Positions 17,263 to 27,196 of a stretch of 64,000 nucleotides of DNA are shown here, one piece after another. The DNA lies in the NCBI GenBank assembly GCA_019359275.1, contig JAHHHP010000028.1, positions 1 to 64,000 of the forward strand, given 5' to 3'. The translations under genes were made by a program, and so were the position numbers. Under the pieces are notes generated by a model. That model saw only the letters and a list, made by a program, of their open reading frames with translations. It did no database searches and had not been told where the DNA came from. The DNA is from Myxacorys chilensis ATA2-1-KO14. Lineage in GTDB: Bacteria > Cyanobacteriota > Cyanobacteriia > Leptolyngbyales > Leptolyngbyaceae. Position 1 is the first letter of the stretch. Every line of letters begins with the position of its first letter.

Positions 17263-17878
17263 AAGGCACTCCATCTCGGCGACGACGGTACAGCAATTCT
17301 AACTGTCCACCGTATTCCTGAATTCGAGCAATTTGTCGGATGTACAACCCTCGAAAGGTATTTGCAAACATTAAAGTAAAAATTGATACAACTAATCCTG
17401 CTGCCGTTGAAGTCAGAGCTTCGCTAATGCCACCCGTCACGCCCCGAGCATTAGTCCCGCCCACATCACCGAGTTGCAGAGACGCAAACGAAGTAATTAA
17501 GCCTAGGATCGTTCCCAGCAGTCCTAGTAAGGGTGCAAGGCTGATGATTGTGTCAAAGACCGTATTAAATCGTTTAAGTAGAGGAATTTCGGCTTGAGCG
17601 GCGCTTTCTAGGGCTAGGCGAAATTCTTCGGGAGTAGCGTACTCTAGCTCCAGAGCCGCTATAAAAATTCGGGCAATTGGCAAATCTGTATTCTGCTCCA
17701 ATAGAGCAAATGCTCCCTTTGGACTGCGTTTGTACAGGGTAAGGACTTCTCGAACAAAGCGATCGCCGCGCTTTCCAATTTTCACCCAAAACGTGACTCG
17801 TTCGATAATCAGCGCCACCGCTAGAATCGAAAACCCAAGCAAGGGCAGCAACCAAATGCTAGTAATGATCCAATTCAT
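17249..17878 (-). CDS. exbB: MotA/TolQ/ExbB proton-channel protein (pair 1)
   Basis: 209 residues with three membrane helices: N-terminal WLLPLLGFSILAVALIIERVTFW, then the conserved pair [19 protein letters not shown] and GGISEALTSTAAGLVVSIFTLMFANTF. The Thr/Pro/Gly pattern matches the ExbB pentamer channel. Forms an operon with the overlapping exbD. No TonB or receptor gene is nearby, so the substrate is unknown. Confidence 0.92.
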   Translation of the reverse strand: MNWIITSIWLLPLLGFSILAVALIIERVTFWVKIGKRGDRFVREVLTLYKRSPKGAFALLEQNTDLPIARIFIAALELEYATPEEFRLALESAAQAEIPLLKRFNTVFDTIISLAPLLGLLGTILGLITSFASLQLGDVGGTNARGVTGGISEALTSTAAGLVVSIFTLMFANTFRGLYIRQIARIQEYGGQLELLYRRRRDGVPYASS

Positions 17879-18034
17879 AGAGGGCTATAGAGTAGGTCAT
17901 TGACAACCAACAATTATCAATGACGATCGCATCGTTTAACAAAATAGAACTGTAAGTAGCAATTCTTTAGTCCTTACAGAAACCTTGCGAAATATCGCGA
18001 GTGATAATCACTCTAAGCCTTTCAACTCACCCAC

Positions 18035-18827
18035 TCAAGTTTTACTTGGAAATTTCTCAATTTCAGCGTAGCCACTAAAGATGAGCTTATCGCCCTCAGT
18101 TTCCAAACGGTTGAGGCGCAACATCACACCATCGAGATCAAAGCGATCGAGATCCACCATGTTGTTTAAAATTTCTGCAAAAGCGTTCGTCAAAACCTCT
18201 GAAATCCCTCGTTGCTCTTCGGGAACAACATCAGGTTCAAACTGCGAGTTTTGAAACAGAATGCGACGCCGACGAGAAATTTCTAACGTAGATGTCAGGC
18301 TAATTGGAACCGATCCATTAGGCAGAGCCGCTTTTGCAAAAATCCGGATCTGATTATCCGGCAACAGCTTCAGTTCAATATCAGTAAAAGAAATCGGCTC
18401 TCCACCCGACAAGTCCATCAGAGTCGGCTCAGTCACATCAACCAACCGCTTCGCCACTAATTCAGATTTAAAGGCACGGTTGATCCCTGCTTCCGTAAGC
18501 GTTACCTGAGCCACTGCTTGTGTAGGCTGCTTAAGCCGGATCTTGCCTGACATAATGGAGCCAAAATCGATCGAGACGGCATCCGTCTCGAACCACATGT
18601 CTTCAACCCAAAACTCTTTGCGAATTAAAAGCTTCTGTCCGCTCATCTTAAAGCTGTCGATACTGCCCTGAAGCAGTTTGCTCGACGGAAAACAGCGCAC
18701 GGAAATGTCGACAGATTCGCTCTCAGAGAAAAGGTGACGAATCGATTGGCTGGCAACTTTGTTGAGCATTTGCTCGCCAAAGTCTGTGCTAGAAGGTGTT
18801 TTGAGACCAGTGAAGCCACCGAACATG
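18035..18827 (-). CDS. DUF2993 (LmeA-like) lipid-binding protein
   Basis: About 263 residues of DUF2993 type: conserved SIRHLFSESESVDISVRCFPSSKLLQGSIDSF and the repeated beta pattern up to RFDLDGVMLRLNRLETEGDKLIFSGYAEIEKF. Family members form a tubular lipid-binding fold of the TULIP type; cyanobacterial ones have no clear signal peptide. ATG at 18827 (MFGGFTGL) with AGGA upstream is preferred to an in-frame TTG at 18844. Single gene on its strand. Confidence 0.85.
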
Positions 18828-19151
18828 GAGTTCCTCGCCCACAATAGTTCTCTGACATTGTAACAAGTAGTTAAGAAAGATAACTCTGAATTTACAGTAG
18901 AAGTAAAAATTCTCGATAGGATTATCTTGTAGCAGCCATCAGAATTGTAGACGTATCTGAGAGAATCTGGAAAAGCAGTCGCTACAGCAACGCTTCAAAC
19001 TGTAACGAATCAGGAGTGAATTTGCTTGAAGCAAGACAAAGGACGGCGGTTCTAAGAACGGTTAACGGATTCCTAACTAGCCCGGAGCTAGATGACAAAG
19101 GGCTTCTAGATAAGGTTCTGTTGAGACAATCAACCAAAGTCAGCACAACGT

Positions 19152-19490
19152 ATGATGCACCGATGGTTAGTAATCTTTTGGAGATTGGCAGCGCCAATTG
19201 CTGGAGTGGCTATTTTTCTTCTAATCGCAGTACACGCTTGGTCGCCTGTCCAGGCCCAAGTTAGCTTCGATTCACGCCTTTCGCGCCTAGAAACAGATCT
19301 AGCGGGATTAAGAAATCAGGTGAACCAGTTAGCTGCTGCCCGATCGCTCTCAAGTAGAACTGCACCACCCACTGCGCCGCCTGTTTATAGACAATCTACC
19401 TCCGCCGATTCACGCTTTGATCGCCTTGCTACGCTGGTGATTGAACTTAAAGAACGAGTCACAAAACTAGAAGAACAAAGACGGCGTTAG
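19152..19490 (+). CDS. Membrane-anchored or secreted coiled-coil protein
   Basis: 112 residues: a hydrophobic N-terminus (about 10-30, IFWRLAAPIAGVAIFLLIAV) ending with an AQA-type cleavage-like site, then two heptad stretches (FDSRLSRLETDLAGLRNQVNQLA, FDRLATLVIELKERVTKLEEQ) around a Pro/Ser linker. Probably a periplasmic coiled-coil protein. No family function is known. ATG-ATG start. Confidence 0.6.
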   Translation: MMHRWLVIFWRLAAPIAGVAIFLLIAVHAWSPVQAQVSFDSRLSRLETDLAGLRNQVNQLAAARSLSSRTAPPTAPPVYRQSTSADSRFDRLATLVIELKERVTKLEEQRRR

Positions 19491-19684
19491 AGCGTCAGTA
19501 GAGTTTGATCCGCTTGAATGAAACAGCTTCTCTGTCATTTCTAAGTGGCTTGAGTTATTTAGGACACATGCTTTTCAGTTGAGTCCTCTCTTTGCTTAAT
19601 TTTAGAAGACCTTTATTTTGAGCTAGGGAAGACCGAATCAAACGTTTTGCTACTGCTCTCTACATCTAGTCAGCCAAGTTCACT

Positions 19685-20614
19685 ATGAAGAAAATTCTGC
19701 GGGCGCTTGCGATCGTCACTCTCGGTTTAGCAGTTCTGCTCGTCACTATCCGCGCTGGAGACGCAGAATGGATAGAAGGTAAACGAATTCAACTTTCTAC
19801 TAGCTTAACCGTTGCACTTCAACCTACATCAGCAGACGCTAGAGAATTATTATCCAGTGCTTGTGCTGTCAAACCTTCTACCTCATCCAGCAAATATAGA
19901 CGACTTCCTGCTATTACAGGACAACTTCCGCTTAGCCGCTTTAGGCAAGGCGTAGATGCAGCGGCGAGTAAAGATTTATCTACAGACTCACCGAGCTACA
20001 GCCCTAGAGAAGAAGTCATCTTGGCACATCCAACAAATTTTGGCAGACGATTCCTTCAGGACTTGTACGGTAAGCCAGTTCAAAATGATGCGATCGTCGT
20101 TCTGCATGAAACCGTTGGCTCTGCACAGTCAACCATTAACTATTTCCGAACGTCGCATCCTAAAGATGCTGATCAGGTGAGCTACCACACTTTGATTGAA
20201 GAAGATGGTACGGTCGTTTACATGGTTCCGCCCGAGCGGCGCGCGTTTGGAGCAGGCAACTCAGTATTTGCGGGTTCTACAGAAGAAGCGGTTAAAACAA
20301 ATCCAAACTTCCCGGCTTCAGTTAATAACTTTGCTTACCACATCTCTTTAGTTTCGCCGCCAGATGGGCGAGGAAACAGAAGCAGTCATAGCGGTTATAC
20401 CAGAGCGCAATATCAGTCTCTTGCTTGGTTAGTTGCCAAAACAGGTGTGCCCGACGCGCGTATCACTACTCATCGGCTGGTCGATCGCTCTCGCCAACGT
20501 AGCGATCCTAGAAGCTTCGATTCTCAGTACTTTTTTAGGTTGCTCTATCTCTACCCCAGAAATCGGGAGATTTTAATGCAGTGTTCTACTCCTGCGATCG
20601 CTCAGGAAGAATAA
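19685..20614 (+). CDS. N-acetylmuramoyl-L-alanine amidase (Amidase_2/PGRP fold)
   Basis: 309 residues with an N-terminal membrane or signal helix (7-23). The amidase domain covers about 110-290: zinc ligands H141 (VVLHETVGS), H263 (TTHRLVDRS) and D274 region, plus SYHTLIEEDG (H168). It cleaves the bond between MurNAc and the stem peptide of peptidoglycan, probably in the periplasm. The linker between signal helix and domain (40-110) is Ser-rich. It is followed by a strong bidirectional terminator at 20710. Confidence 0.9.
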   Translation: MKKILRALAIVTLGLAVLLVTIRAGDAEWIEGKRIQLSTSLTVALQPTSADARELLSSACAVKPSTSSSKYRRLPAITGQLPLSRFRQGVDAAASKDLSTDSPSYSPREEVILAHPTNFGRRFLQDLYGKPVQNDAIVVLHETVGSAQSTINYFRTSHPKDADQVSYHTLIEEDGTVVYMVPPERRAFGAGNSVFAGSTEEAVKTNPNFPASVNNFAYHISLVSPPDGRGNRSSHSGYTRAQYQSLAWLVAKTGVPDARITTHRLVDRSRQRSDPRSFDSQYFFRLLYLYPRNREILMQCSTPAIAQEE

Positions 20615-20709
20615 CAGCATTGATCCAGATCGCCTTTAGCCTTAAATACTTACTTGTTCACGCTCTGGATCATCCATGTTTGCTGGCTCAGAAAGGGATA
20701 CGATCGCAA

Positions 20710-20742
20710 AAAAGGGACACAACGGTTTGTTGTGTCCCTTTT
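20710..20742. terminator. Bidirectional terminator between convergent genes
   Basis: AAAAGGGACACAAC (20710-20723) and GTTGTGTCCCTTTT (20729-20742) form a perfect 14-bp stem with a 5-base loop, suited to end both the amidase transcript and the large gene arriving from 20804. Confidence 0.93.
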
Positions 20743-20803
20743 GATTTGAGTTGTGTTTGACTTAACGAATGTCTAGTTTTCGTCAAACCTAAAGATTTTT
20801 GAC

Positions 20804-23467
20804 CTAGACATCAATAGAGGTTTGGAAAACGTCAAACCTTGGCTTAGCTGGATCAGCGACTCCTTGATTGACGTTGTTGCTGGGATCAGCATCGCTAATG
20901 TCAATGACGTCAGCGTTAACGTACATGCCAATATAAATTGGTATGTTTCCAGACTTGCCTTGTAGCTCGGGCGAATTCCTATCTGGAAGCATAACCTCTA
21001 TAGAACGGGTTCCACTGACGCTCTGTTTGAGGATGCTTTCAGTTACGATATCAGCCCCAATTTCGCGATCTTGCTCCGGGTTAATGTCCGGGTCAAGAGA
21101 AGCATAGAACTTGACTTTAAATTCACTTGAAGTGGGTCTGCTACCTAGGTTCGCAACAGCGTATTGCAAATTGATCTTCGCGCCGGGTTGGAAGCTACTG
21201 CCAGGAGTCACTTTTGTCAGGCTCTGTCCGCTGAGGTCGATGGTCGGGACATTCGTAACTTTAAGCTCCAACTTATCCTTGCCCAGCGCGACGTTGAAGT
21301 TATCCATAGCATTCGTCTCATTCTGGTAACCGATTAGATTGATCGCCATACCAATGAAGTAGGACTTGTCGATTGTCCAGAAAACGTCTTGTGTGCCTGG
21401 AAGCGTTAGCGTGACGTTGCCATCAAAGGTGCCATTCTTACCCAATCCTTTCTTAACCAACAAGTCTTTACCAGAGATAATAGCTTCTTGATCACCATTG
21501 AGCGAGATCTCCAACTGGCGATCTCCTCTATTTGGAACAGGGTCAAACGGATCAATCACAGAATCACGTGAGATATAGAATGACACTGTGAAATCGCTCG
21601 CGACAAATGTTTCCAAATTCTTAATCTGGAAAGTAGCATTCACCTTGTTAATGGCAGGATCAGTGCTTTCAACCAAGGCAAACGAAGCAGTCTCACCAAC
21701 AAATGCTGTACCCGACAGATCAATTCGGCGCGGTACACCCAGAATGTCTAGCGTATAAGTCGTTGGCTGTGTTGCTCCGCCAATTTGGATATAATAGTCG
21801 CCTTTCCCGATCGTTTGCATAATGCCTGCTTGATAGGCTTGCTTCGTCCAGGCCCCATCCACATTTTTATAGAGTTCTAAAGCCGCTCCACTACTCACCG
21901 AAGCGGTTAGATCAGACTCAATGCCGACCGAGAACTTATAGAAGTCATTCTCACCCTGACCGATTTTGTCTTGATACCTACCAGCGTCGTCTAGTATCCC
22001 AATGTTAAATGCGGTTTCGAGCGTAGCACCACTAATGCTGAACGGTTGGGAGGTTAAGTTACGCTCAAGCGTACCCCGAATTTTCCAACTCGCGTCGATG
22101 CCGTTGTACGCTTTGCTGAGATCTGCTCCATTGCTATCCTTGAGGAGACTTACCGTGGTTGCAGTTCCATCGATCAGCCAAATTGCTGCCGATTGCAAAG
22201 ATTCAGAGCGCCACAGTAGATCGGCTTTGCCATCTCCATTAAAATCGGCCACTTGTTCTACTTTCCACTCTTGCCCAACAGACGGCAGACTGACAAATTG
22301 GGTGGTTGTGAGACCATCCATTAGAGCGACTGCAACATCGTTGTTGACGCTACGACAGAACAGGTCTGCCTTGCCATCTTTATTAAAATCGGCCACTTGT
22401 TCTATTCGCCAACCTAACCCCGACTCGATTGATCTAGTGTCGCTAAATTGCAGTCCATCCATCAGCCAAAGTCCAAACGTTCCAGTCCGCTCGTTTCGCC
22501 AGATGAGATCGTCTCTGCCATCAGCATTCAGATCGGAAACGAACTGAAGCTTCCACTCCAACGGAATGCTAGGCCCAAGTGCTCCCTCTAGCTTGGTTAT
22601 GCCACTCAGCAAGAAGACCGCAGTGCCTCCATCTGTGGAGCGCCAATACAAATCGTCTTGGTTGTCCCCATCAAAGTCGCCAATCTTCTCAATTGACCAT
22701 CCTCTCGCAGATTCAAGCACTCCAGAATTAGCTATTGTAGCGCCTTGCATCTGCCACAAAGCAACTGTTCCGGTAGAAACTCCGCCCTCATACCGTTGCC
22801 AAACTAAGTCAGCAAAGTTGTTGCCATCAAGGTTCGCCGTACCAACAACCTTCCAATCGAGGGAAACTGTGTTACCGAGAACAGCACTAACGAGTTGCTT
22901 GTCTTTGAGAAACCAAAATGCCAGCTGACCTGAGTTTAGATTGCGCCAAACAATGTCATCCTCTCCATCGCCATCAAAATCAGCAAATCCTTGAGTCTGC
23001 CACTCTGGCCCAACCCCATTGATGGTGCTAAAACCTGTCAAGGTGCTACCTGACATTTGCCAAATTGCAGCTTGCTGAGCGGCAGCATTGTGCCAAACGA
23101 TGTTGTTGAAATCTGCTGTTGTATTGAACTCAACGTTGAGCTTGTAATTAGCAGATGTGACTGCTGCAGGATCTAACGCAACTTCAATGTAATAGGTTCC
23201 TGAAGAAATGCTGTCGAGCAGGATGGACTCAGATAAGCGAGATGGCTGATTTGACTCTTTGATAAGGGCGCGATCGCTACCGTAAACTTTGAGCAAGGCG
23301 TTGCCTGTTAAGTCGGTCAAAGCAAGTCTTGCATTTAGGCTGCTGCTGCTAGCAGAAACTTTGTACAGTTGGCTATTAGTGTTGCTGCTGAGCGTTCCCT
23401 CTTCAATCTGTAAGCTGAAGGGATTGTCGAGCGATTTTGCCGCATTAAATTGTTCAGTGGTAGGCAT
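20804..23467 (-). CDS. Large FG-GAP/VCBS-repeat protein with PPC-like and CARDB-like domains
   Basis: 887 residues without a classical signal peptide. Residues 30-115 resemble a pre-peptidase C-terminal (PPC) domain (GTYYIEVA). Six FG-GAP-like blades follow with a period near 48: DFDGDGEDD at 163, NLDGNNFAD at 212, DFDGDNQDD at 264, DLNADGRDD at 312, DFNKDGKAD at 360 and DFNGDGKAD at 408; each Asp-rich loop should bind calcium. A second PPC-like region (about 470-560) is followed by two CARDB-type beta domains (about 565-720 and 735-880). It is probably a secreted surface protein, exported by a type I system, but no transporter genes are adjacent. No enzymatic motif. Confidence 0.82.
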   Translation of the reverse strand: MPTTEQFNAAKSLDNPFSLQIEEGTLSSNTNSQLYKVSASSSSLNARLALTDLTGNALLKVYGSDRALIKESNQPSRLSESILLDSISSGTYYIEVALDPAAVTSANYKLNVEFNTTADFNNIVWHNAAAQQAAIWQMSGSTLTGFSTINGVGPEWQTQGFADFDGDGEDDIVWRNLNSGQLAFWFLKDKQLVSAVLGNTVSLDWKVVGTANLDGNNFADLVWQRYEGGVSTGTVALWQMQGATIANSGVLESARGWSIEKIGDFDGDNQDDLYWRSTDGGTAVFLLSGITKLEGALGPSIPLEWKLQFVSDLNADGRDDLIWRNERTGTFGLWLMDGLQFSDTRSIESGLGWRIEQVADFNKDGKADLFCRSVNNDVAVALMDGLTTTQFVSLPSVGQEWKVEQVADFNGDGKADLLWRSESLQSAAIWLIDGTATTVSLLKDSNGADLSKAYNGIDASWKIRGTLERNLTSQPFSISGATLETAFNIGILDDAGRYQDKIGQGENDFYKFSVGIESDLTASVSSGAALELYKNVDGAWTKQAYQAGIMQTIGKGDYYIQIGGATQPTTYTLDILGVPRRIDLSGTAFVGETASFALVESTDPAINKVNATFQIKNLETFVASDFTVSFYISRDSVIDPFDPVPNRGDRQLEISLNGDQEAIISGKDLLVKKGLGKNGTFDGNVTLTLPGTQDVFWTIDKSYFIGMAINLIGYQNETNAMDNFNVALGKDKLELKVTNVPTIDLSGQSLTKVTPGSSFQPGAKINLQYAVANLGSRPTSSEFKVKFYASLDPDINPEQDREIGADIVTESILKQSVSGTRSIEVMLPDRNSPELQGKSGNIPIYIGMYVNADVIDISDADPSNNVNQGVADPAKPRFDVFQTSIDV

Positions 23468-23777
23468 GGCAGTTATTCTCTATGAGCAAAGGACGTGAAA
23501 GGATGGCAAACTTTTCTGGCTTCAGGCTCTAGAATTCCCCGATTCTTAAGGTCAGCCAACCGTCTTGTATTTTTTGATGAAGGTCAGCGTTGCTAATTCG
23601 TTTAGAAAGATGAAAAGAAGGCGTTTATACAAGTACAGATTTATACAAATAATGGGAAACAACTTCAGAGTTAATACTGAAAAACATGTTCAGTGCTTTG
23701 CAGTTTCTTCAAACTTTCGATGATTTACGGAAGCAATACTTTAGTTCAGAGGTTTTTCTTTCTGGTGAATAGAGAAA
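23468..23777. other. Spacer upstream of the FG-GAP gene (about 310 bp)
   Basis: AT-rich, no gene seen on either strand; it must contain the promoter for the FG-GAP gene. Confidence 0.5.
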
Positions 23778-23818
23778 ACAAAAAATGCCCACAATCCTGA
23801 AGGGTGGATCATGGGCAT
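23778..23818 (-). terminator. Terminator after cobO
   Basis: On the minus strand ATGCCCA (23818-23812) pairs with TGGGCAT (23791-23785), followed by a T-rich run to about 23778. Confidence 0.8.
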
Positions 23819-23863
23819 CTAACTTGAATGGACTTCTTGATACAGGCTTTAGTTAAAACTCGG

Positions 23864-24499
23864 TTAAAACTCGATTCCGGGTTGCGCCTTTACCCCCTGT
23901 TCGCGGAAAGGGTGCTTAACTAGGGTCATCTCTGTTACTAGGTCAGCCTTTTCAATTAAATCCGGTGGCGCTCCCCGCCCCGTAAGAATAACGTGAGACT
24001 CCTCTGGCTTTTGGTCTAACCCTGCCAGCACTGTTTCAACGCTCAGGTAGCCCAGCTTAAGTGCAATATTCACTTCATCGAGTAGAACTAATCTAAAGTC
24101 AGGATGGTGAATGTAAGATAGAGCTTTCTCCCACGCTTCTGTTGCTTTTTGAATGTCGCGATCGCGATCTTGAGTTTCCCAAGTAAAGCCTTCTCCAAGA
24201 GCGTGAAACTCAAGCTGATCACCCCATTTCTCAAACGCGGCTTTCTCTGCGGGTTCCCACGCTCCTTTAATAAACTGCACGATCGCGACCTTATAGCCAT
24301 GACCAAGCGATCGCAACACCATGCCCAACGCTGCCGTAGTTTTACCCTTGCCATTTCCGGTATGGACAATGATCAACCCTTTCTCGCGATCGCGCTCTGC
24401 CAATCGTTTGTCCTGAACTTCTTTACGACGCTGCATTTTGACGCGATGCTGATCGGCGCTTAAAGACGATTGATTTGACGATTCTGAGGAGATGGTCAT
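23864..24499 (-). CDS. cobO: Cob(I)yrinic acid a,c-diamide adenosyltransferase
   Basis: 211 residues of BtuR/CobO type: P-loop GNGKGKTT (48-55), VAIVQFIKGAW, the helix GEGFTW, VLLDEVNIALKLGYL, and VILTGRGAP near the end. It adds the 5'-deoxyadenosyl group to the corrinoid from ATP in the cytosol. The N-terminal 40 residues are a charged extension. No cobalamin riboswitch is recognisable upstream. Single gene with its own terminator. Confidence 0.95.
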   Translation of the reverse strand: MTISSESSNQSSLSADQHRVKMQRRKEVQDKRLAERDREKGLIIVHTGNGKGKTTAALGMVLRSLGHGYKVAIVQFIKGAWEPAEKAAFEKWGDQLEFHALGEGFTWETQDRDRDIQKATEAWEKALSYIHHPDFRLVLLDEVNIALKLGYLSVETVLAGLDQKPEESHVILTGRGAPPDLIEKADLVTEMTLVKHPFREQGVKAQPGIEF

Positions 24500-25232
24500 A
24501 GGGATAGGACGTTACAACGGTGTAATAATATTTGAGCTTTAGACTCTTCTAGCCTACCAGCCCAGCCCATACTCTATGTAAGTTAAAGTTTATGCCCATT
24601 TAAGTAGAATTCATTTTAAACATTGATGTTAATATAGGCTGGTCCGTGCTTAGTAACAGGTTACAAAAACGTTGAAACCGTTCTCGTTTGCTGGATATCC
24701 TTGGCGTCCGCTTTGGTATCTGGAAATGAAGTTAAAGCGAAAGCGACAGTGTGACCCTGCACTCTCTTGGGCAGACCGTTGCGAAGCGCCCAGTATGAAC
24801 TGACCGATCTGTAACTCTAGGTTCGCAATCTCCTCTTGAAACGCTTTGTGATTGTTAGACTTGCGAACTGGATCGGTCATCTTCTCTTCTAGGAGAATTT
24901 TAAGAAATAAATGATGACGTCGGTTATTTGGGATTGGGCGACGAGGTTTAGATGCTCAATCACCAAAGTGCTGACTCAATTTATAGGAAGCTTCTAAGCT
25001 TTTGCAGGCAAGTGTGTTGCGGTTGAATCTAGCACTGGTTGTCTAACAATTTTCTGTGCAAGCTTCGATTGGCTTCGCCAAGCTTTAAATCGTGGCTTCC
25101 CTTGTCGTGCTGAACCGCTTTTTTGCCCATCCTCAAGGTGGTGCGGAAGTTTTCTCTGCGTCAGTTTATGGAACTGACTTCGACCTGTTCTAAACCTCAC
25201 TTTATGCGTCTTAACCTTTCTGGAGTGCAATC
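24500..25232. other. Spacer (733 bp) with one possible small gene
   Basis: Apart from the weak small frame at 24650-24880 no gene is supported. The right half lies upstream of the deoxyhypusine-synthase-like gene and carries its GGAG ribosome-binding site near 25222. Confidence 0.4.
24650..24880 (-). CDS. Possible small protein (76 aa)
   Basis: ATG at 24880 preceded by purine-rich GAAGAGAAG. The first 35 residues (KAFQEEIANLELQIGQFILGAS) form a convincing helix; the second half (HCRFRFNFISRY, then PANENGFNVFVTCY) is less gene-like. Unknown family. May be a real small gene or chance. Confidence 0.33.
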   Translation of the reverse strand: MTDPVRKSNNHKAFQEEIANLELQIGQFILGASQRSAQESAGSHCRFRFNFISRYQSGRQGYPANENGFNVFVTCY

Positions 25233-26435
25233 ATGTCCAAACTTCTTAGTCACAAAATTACGCCCTCCCCCATGCCTGCGGAGATTAGCGTTGTAGACCT
25301 AATCGATGGCTATTTCACTGCGTATAACTCAGCAAGGCTCCGGGAAGCCTGTCACTTGCTAAGCCGCGAAGTGATGCAAGATGGCGTAACGGTGGCACTC
25401 AGCTTGTCGGGTGCGATGACTCCGGCGGGTTTTGGAACATCAGTGCTGGCTCCCCTGATCCGCCATGGATTTGTGGATTGGATGATTAGCACTGGAGCTA
25501 ATTTGTATCACGACATGCACTATGGGTTGGGCTTGGACTTGTATGCCAGCAATCCCTTTGTCGATGATGTCAAACTGCGCCAAGAGGGTCGAATTCGGAT
25601 TTATGACATCGTGTTTGACTACGATGTGCTGCTGGGTACCGATGCCTTCATTCGAGAAATTATTAAGGCAGAACCGTTTCAGAAGCGCATGGGAACAGCA
25701 GAATTTCACTATCTGCTCGGAAAGTATGTACATGAAGTGGAGCGTCGGATCGGAGTGCAAAATCCTTCACTCTTGGCTACGGCCTATGAATGTGGCGTTC
25801 CGATTTACACCTCGTCTCCCGGAGATAGCTCGATTGGCATGAACCTGGCCGCGATGGCGCTAGAAGGATCAGCGTTGCAAATTGATCCGCTTGCGGATGT
25901 GAACGAAACCGCCGCGATCGCTTATGCGGCTCGTGAGTCTGGGATTCCAGATGTAGATGGAAAGAGTGCCGCGTTAATCATTGGCGGCGGCAGTCCTAAA
26001 AACTTCTTACTGCAAACCCAACCTCAACTGCACGAGGTCTTGGGTTTAGAAGAAAGAGGACACGACTACTTTGTGCAAGTCACTGATGCCCGCCCTGATA
26101 CTGGTGGTTTATCGGGTGCAACGCCAAATGAAGCGGTGAGTTGGGGGAAGGTTGATCCCGATGAGTTGCCAAATACCGTCGTCTGCTACACCGATAGTAC
26201 GATCGCGCTGCCGATTCTCACTGCTTATGTGATTAACCAATGTCAGCCGCGATCGCTCAAGCGTCTCTATGATCGGCGTCCTGAGATGATGGCAAAACTG
26301 AAGGCGGACTATGAAGCTGCAAAGCTGCGGCCTGCTAATTCCATTACAGAAGCCAGTTCTGTCATTGCAGAGGTTAAACGCGAACCGATTGCAACCTATC
26401 CGTGCGGCACACCAATTCGTAATAGTCGTCATTAA
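25233..26435 (+). CDS. Deoxyhypusine-synthase-like protein
   Basis: 400 residues of the deoxyhypusine synthase superfamily: [50 protein letters not shown], and the catalytic-lysine loop [11 protein letters not shown] with K256. In eukaryotes the enzyme uses NAD and spermidine to modify eIF5A; bacteria lack that protein. Bacterial relatives are linked to homospermidine or other polyamine chemistry, and cyanobacteria commonly carry this gene. Substrate here is unproven. GGAG before ATG and a terminator at 26458 indicate a single-gene unit. Confidence 0.88.
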   Translation: MSKLLSHKITPSPMPAEISVVDLIDGYFTAYNSARLREACHLLSREVMQDGVTVALSLSGAMTPAGFGTSVLAPLIRHGFVDWMISTGANLYHDMHYGLGLDLYASNPFVDDVKLRQEGRIRIYDIVFDYDVLLGTDAFIREIIKAEPFQKRMGTAEFHYLLGKYVHEVERRIGVQNPSLLATAYECGVPIYTSSPGDSSIGMNLAAMALEGSALQIDPLADVNETAAIAYAARESGIPDVDGKSAALIIGGGSPKNFLLQTQPQLHEVLGLEERGHDYFVQVTDARPDTGGLSGATPNEAVSWGKVDPDELPNTVVCYTDSTIALPILTAYVINQCQPRSLKRLYDRRPEMMAKLKADYEAAKLRPANSITEASSVIAEVKREPIATYPCGTPIRNSRH

Positions 26436-26457
26436 GTGCAGTCGCTAGTTTCTAATC

Positions 26458-26485
26458 AGGCAGGCAGAAATGCTTGCCTTTTTTT
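26458..26485 (+). terminator. Rho-independent terminator
   Basis: AGGCAGGC (26458-26465) pairs with GCTTGCCT (26472-26479, one G-U), followed by seven T. Confidence 0.88.
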
Positions 26486-26488
26486 GTT

Positions 26489-27151
26489 CTACTGGCCCGA
26501 TTGATTGGGCACCGGAGGAACGCCAGAATCAGACGGCTGTGGTGATTGACCTGCCGGATTTGGAGCGAGAGGTGCTGACTGACCAGGAAGCGGTTGGGTT
26601 TGGCTCGGATCAGTGGGTAGCTGTTGCAGTCCGTTTGGATTTGCAGGATTGGTTGGACTGAGAGGCGCTCCGGGTAAACCAGGAGCAGGAATGGTTGGAG
26701 ATTGGAGTCCTGGAGCGCCTGGAGTTTGTGATTGTCCGGGCACTTGAGTTGTCGGCTCGGTCGCGAGGGCAACGCGATCGCCGCCGACCGATCTTAGAAT
26801 ATCCAGCACCTGAATCACATCGTTGTAAAATGCCGTTTGCGAGGCTCTAAGTACGAGTAACCCGTCTGGTCGCTGAGCCTGATAGTTCTTCAGCACTTGA
26901 AAAAGCTGAGCACGATTGACAACTTGCGTGTCTACATAGGTTTGTCCCGTTGAATCAATGGTGACGACTAGCGTTTCTCGCATTTGCACGTTGCTGGTCG
27001 CGGCTCTCGGTAAATCTAAGTTGATGCCCTGCTGACGAGTTAACTGCAGGGCTGCCAGGATGAAGAAGGTCAGAATACAGAAAATCACGTCGATCAGCGG
27101 AATAATCTGGATCTGAGCATCATCGGTGGGGGAGTCGAAATTAATTTTCAT
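26489..27151 (-). CDS. ExbD/TolR-family protein with Pro-rich tail (pair 2)
   Basis: About 220 residues. The first 135 are standard ExbD: QIQIIPLIDVIFCILTFFILAAL (membrane helix with conserved Asp), LPRAATSNVQMRETLVVTID, and DIIQVLD-like end. An extra tail of about 85 residues follows, very rich in Pro, Gly, Gln and Asn (PGAPGLQSPTIPAPGLPGAP and similar), unusual for ExbD and probably spanning the periplasm or touching the wall. ATG at 27151 (MKINFDSPTDD) is the family start; a TTG at 27163 adds four residues. Forms a pair with the ExbB-like gene 46 bp upstream. Confidence 0.88.
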   Translation of the reverse strand: MKINFDSPTDDAQIQIIPLIDVIFCILTFFILAALQLTRQQGINLDLPRAATSNVQMRETLVVTIDSTGQTYVDTQVVNRAQLFQVLKNYQAQRPDGLLVLRASQTAFYNDVIQVLDILRSVGGDRVALATEPTTQVPGQSQTPGAPGLQSPTIPAPGLPGAPLSPTNPANPNGLQQLPTDPSQTQPLPGQSAPLAPNPAGQSPQPSDSGVPPVPNQSGQ

Positions 27152-27196
27152 ATGGGGACGCAAAGGATAGGATGCGATCGTTGAATCAGAGCGGGG

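Noticed and set aside
17999..18013. GAGTGAT/ATCACTC hairpin after the DUF2993 gene
   Set aside because: No T-run and small loop; not enough for a terminator call.
22002..22547. 181-codon plus-strand frame opposite the FG-GAP gene
   Set aside because: Shadow of the repeat-rich FG-GAP gene; composition (S, L, R, P-rich) is typical of antisense frames.
24994..25230. 78-codon minus-strand frame before the deoxyhypusine-synthase-like gene
   Set aside because: Basic, low-complexity composition (K, R, Q, H) and no ribosome-binding site; it overlaps the promoter region of the next gene.
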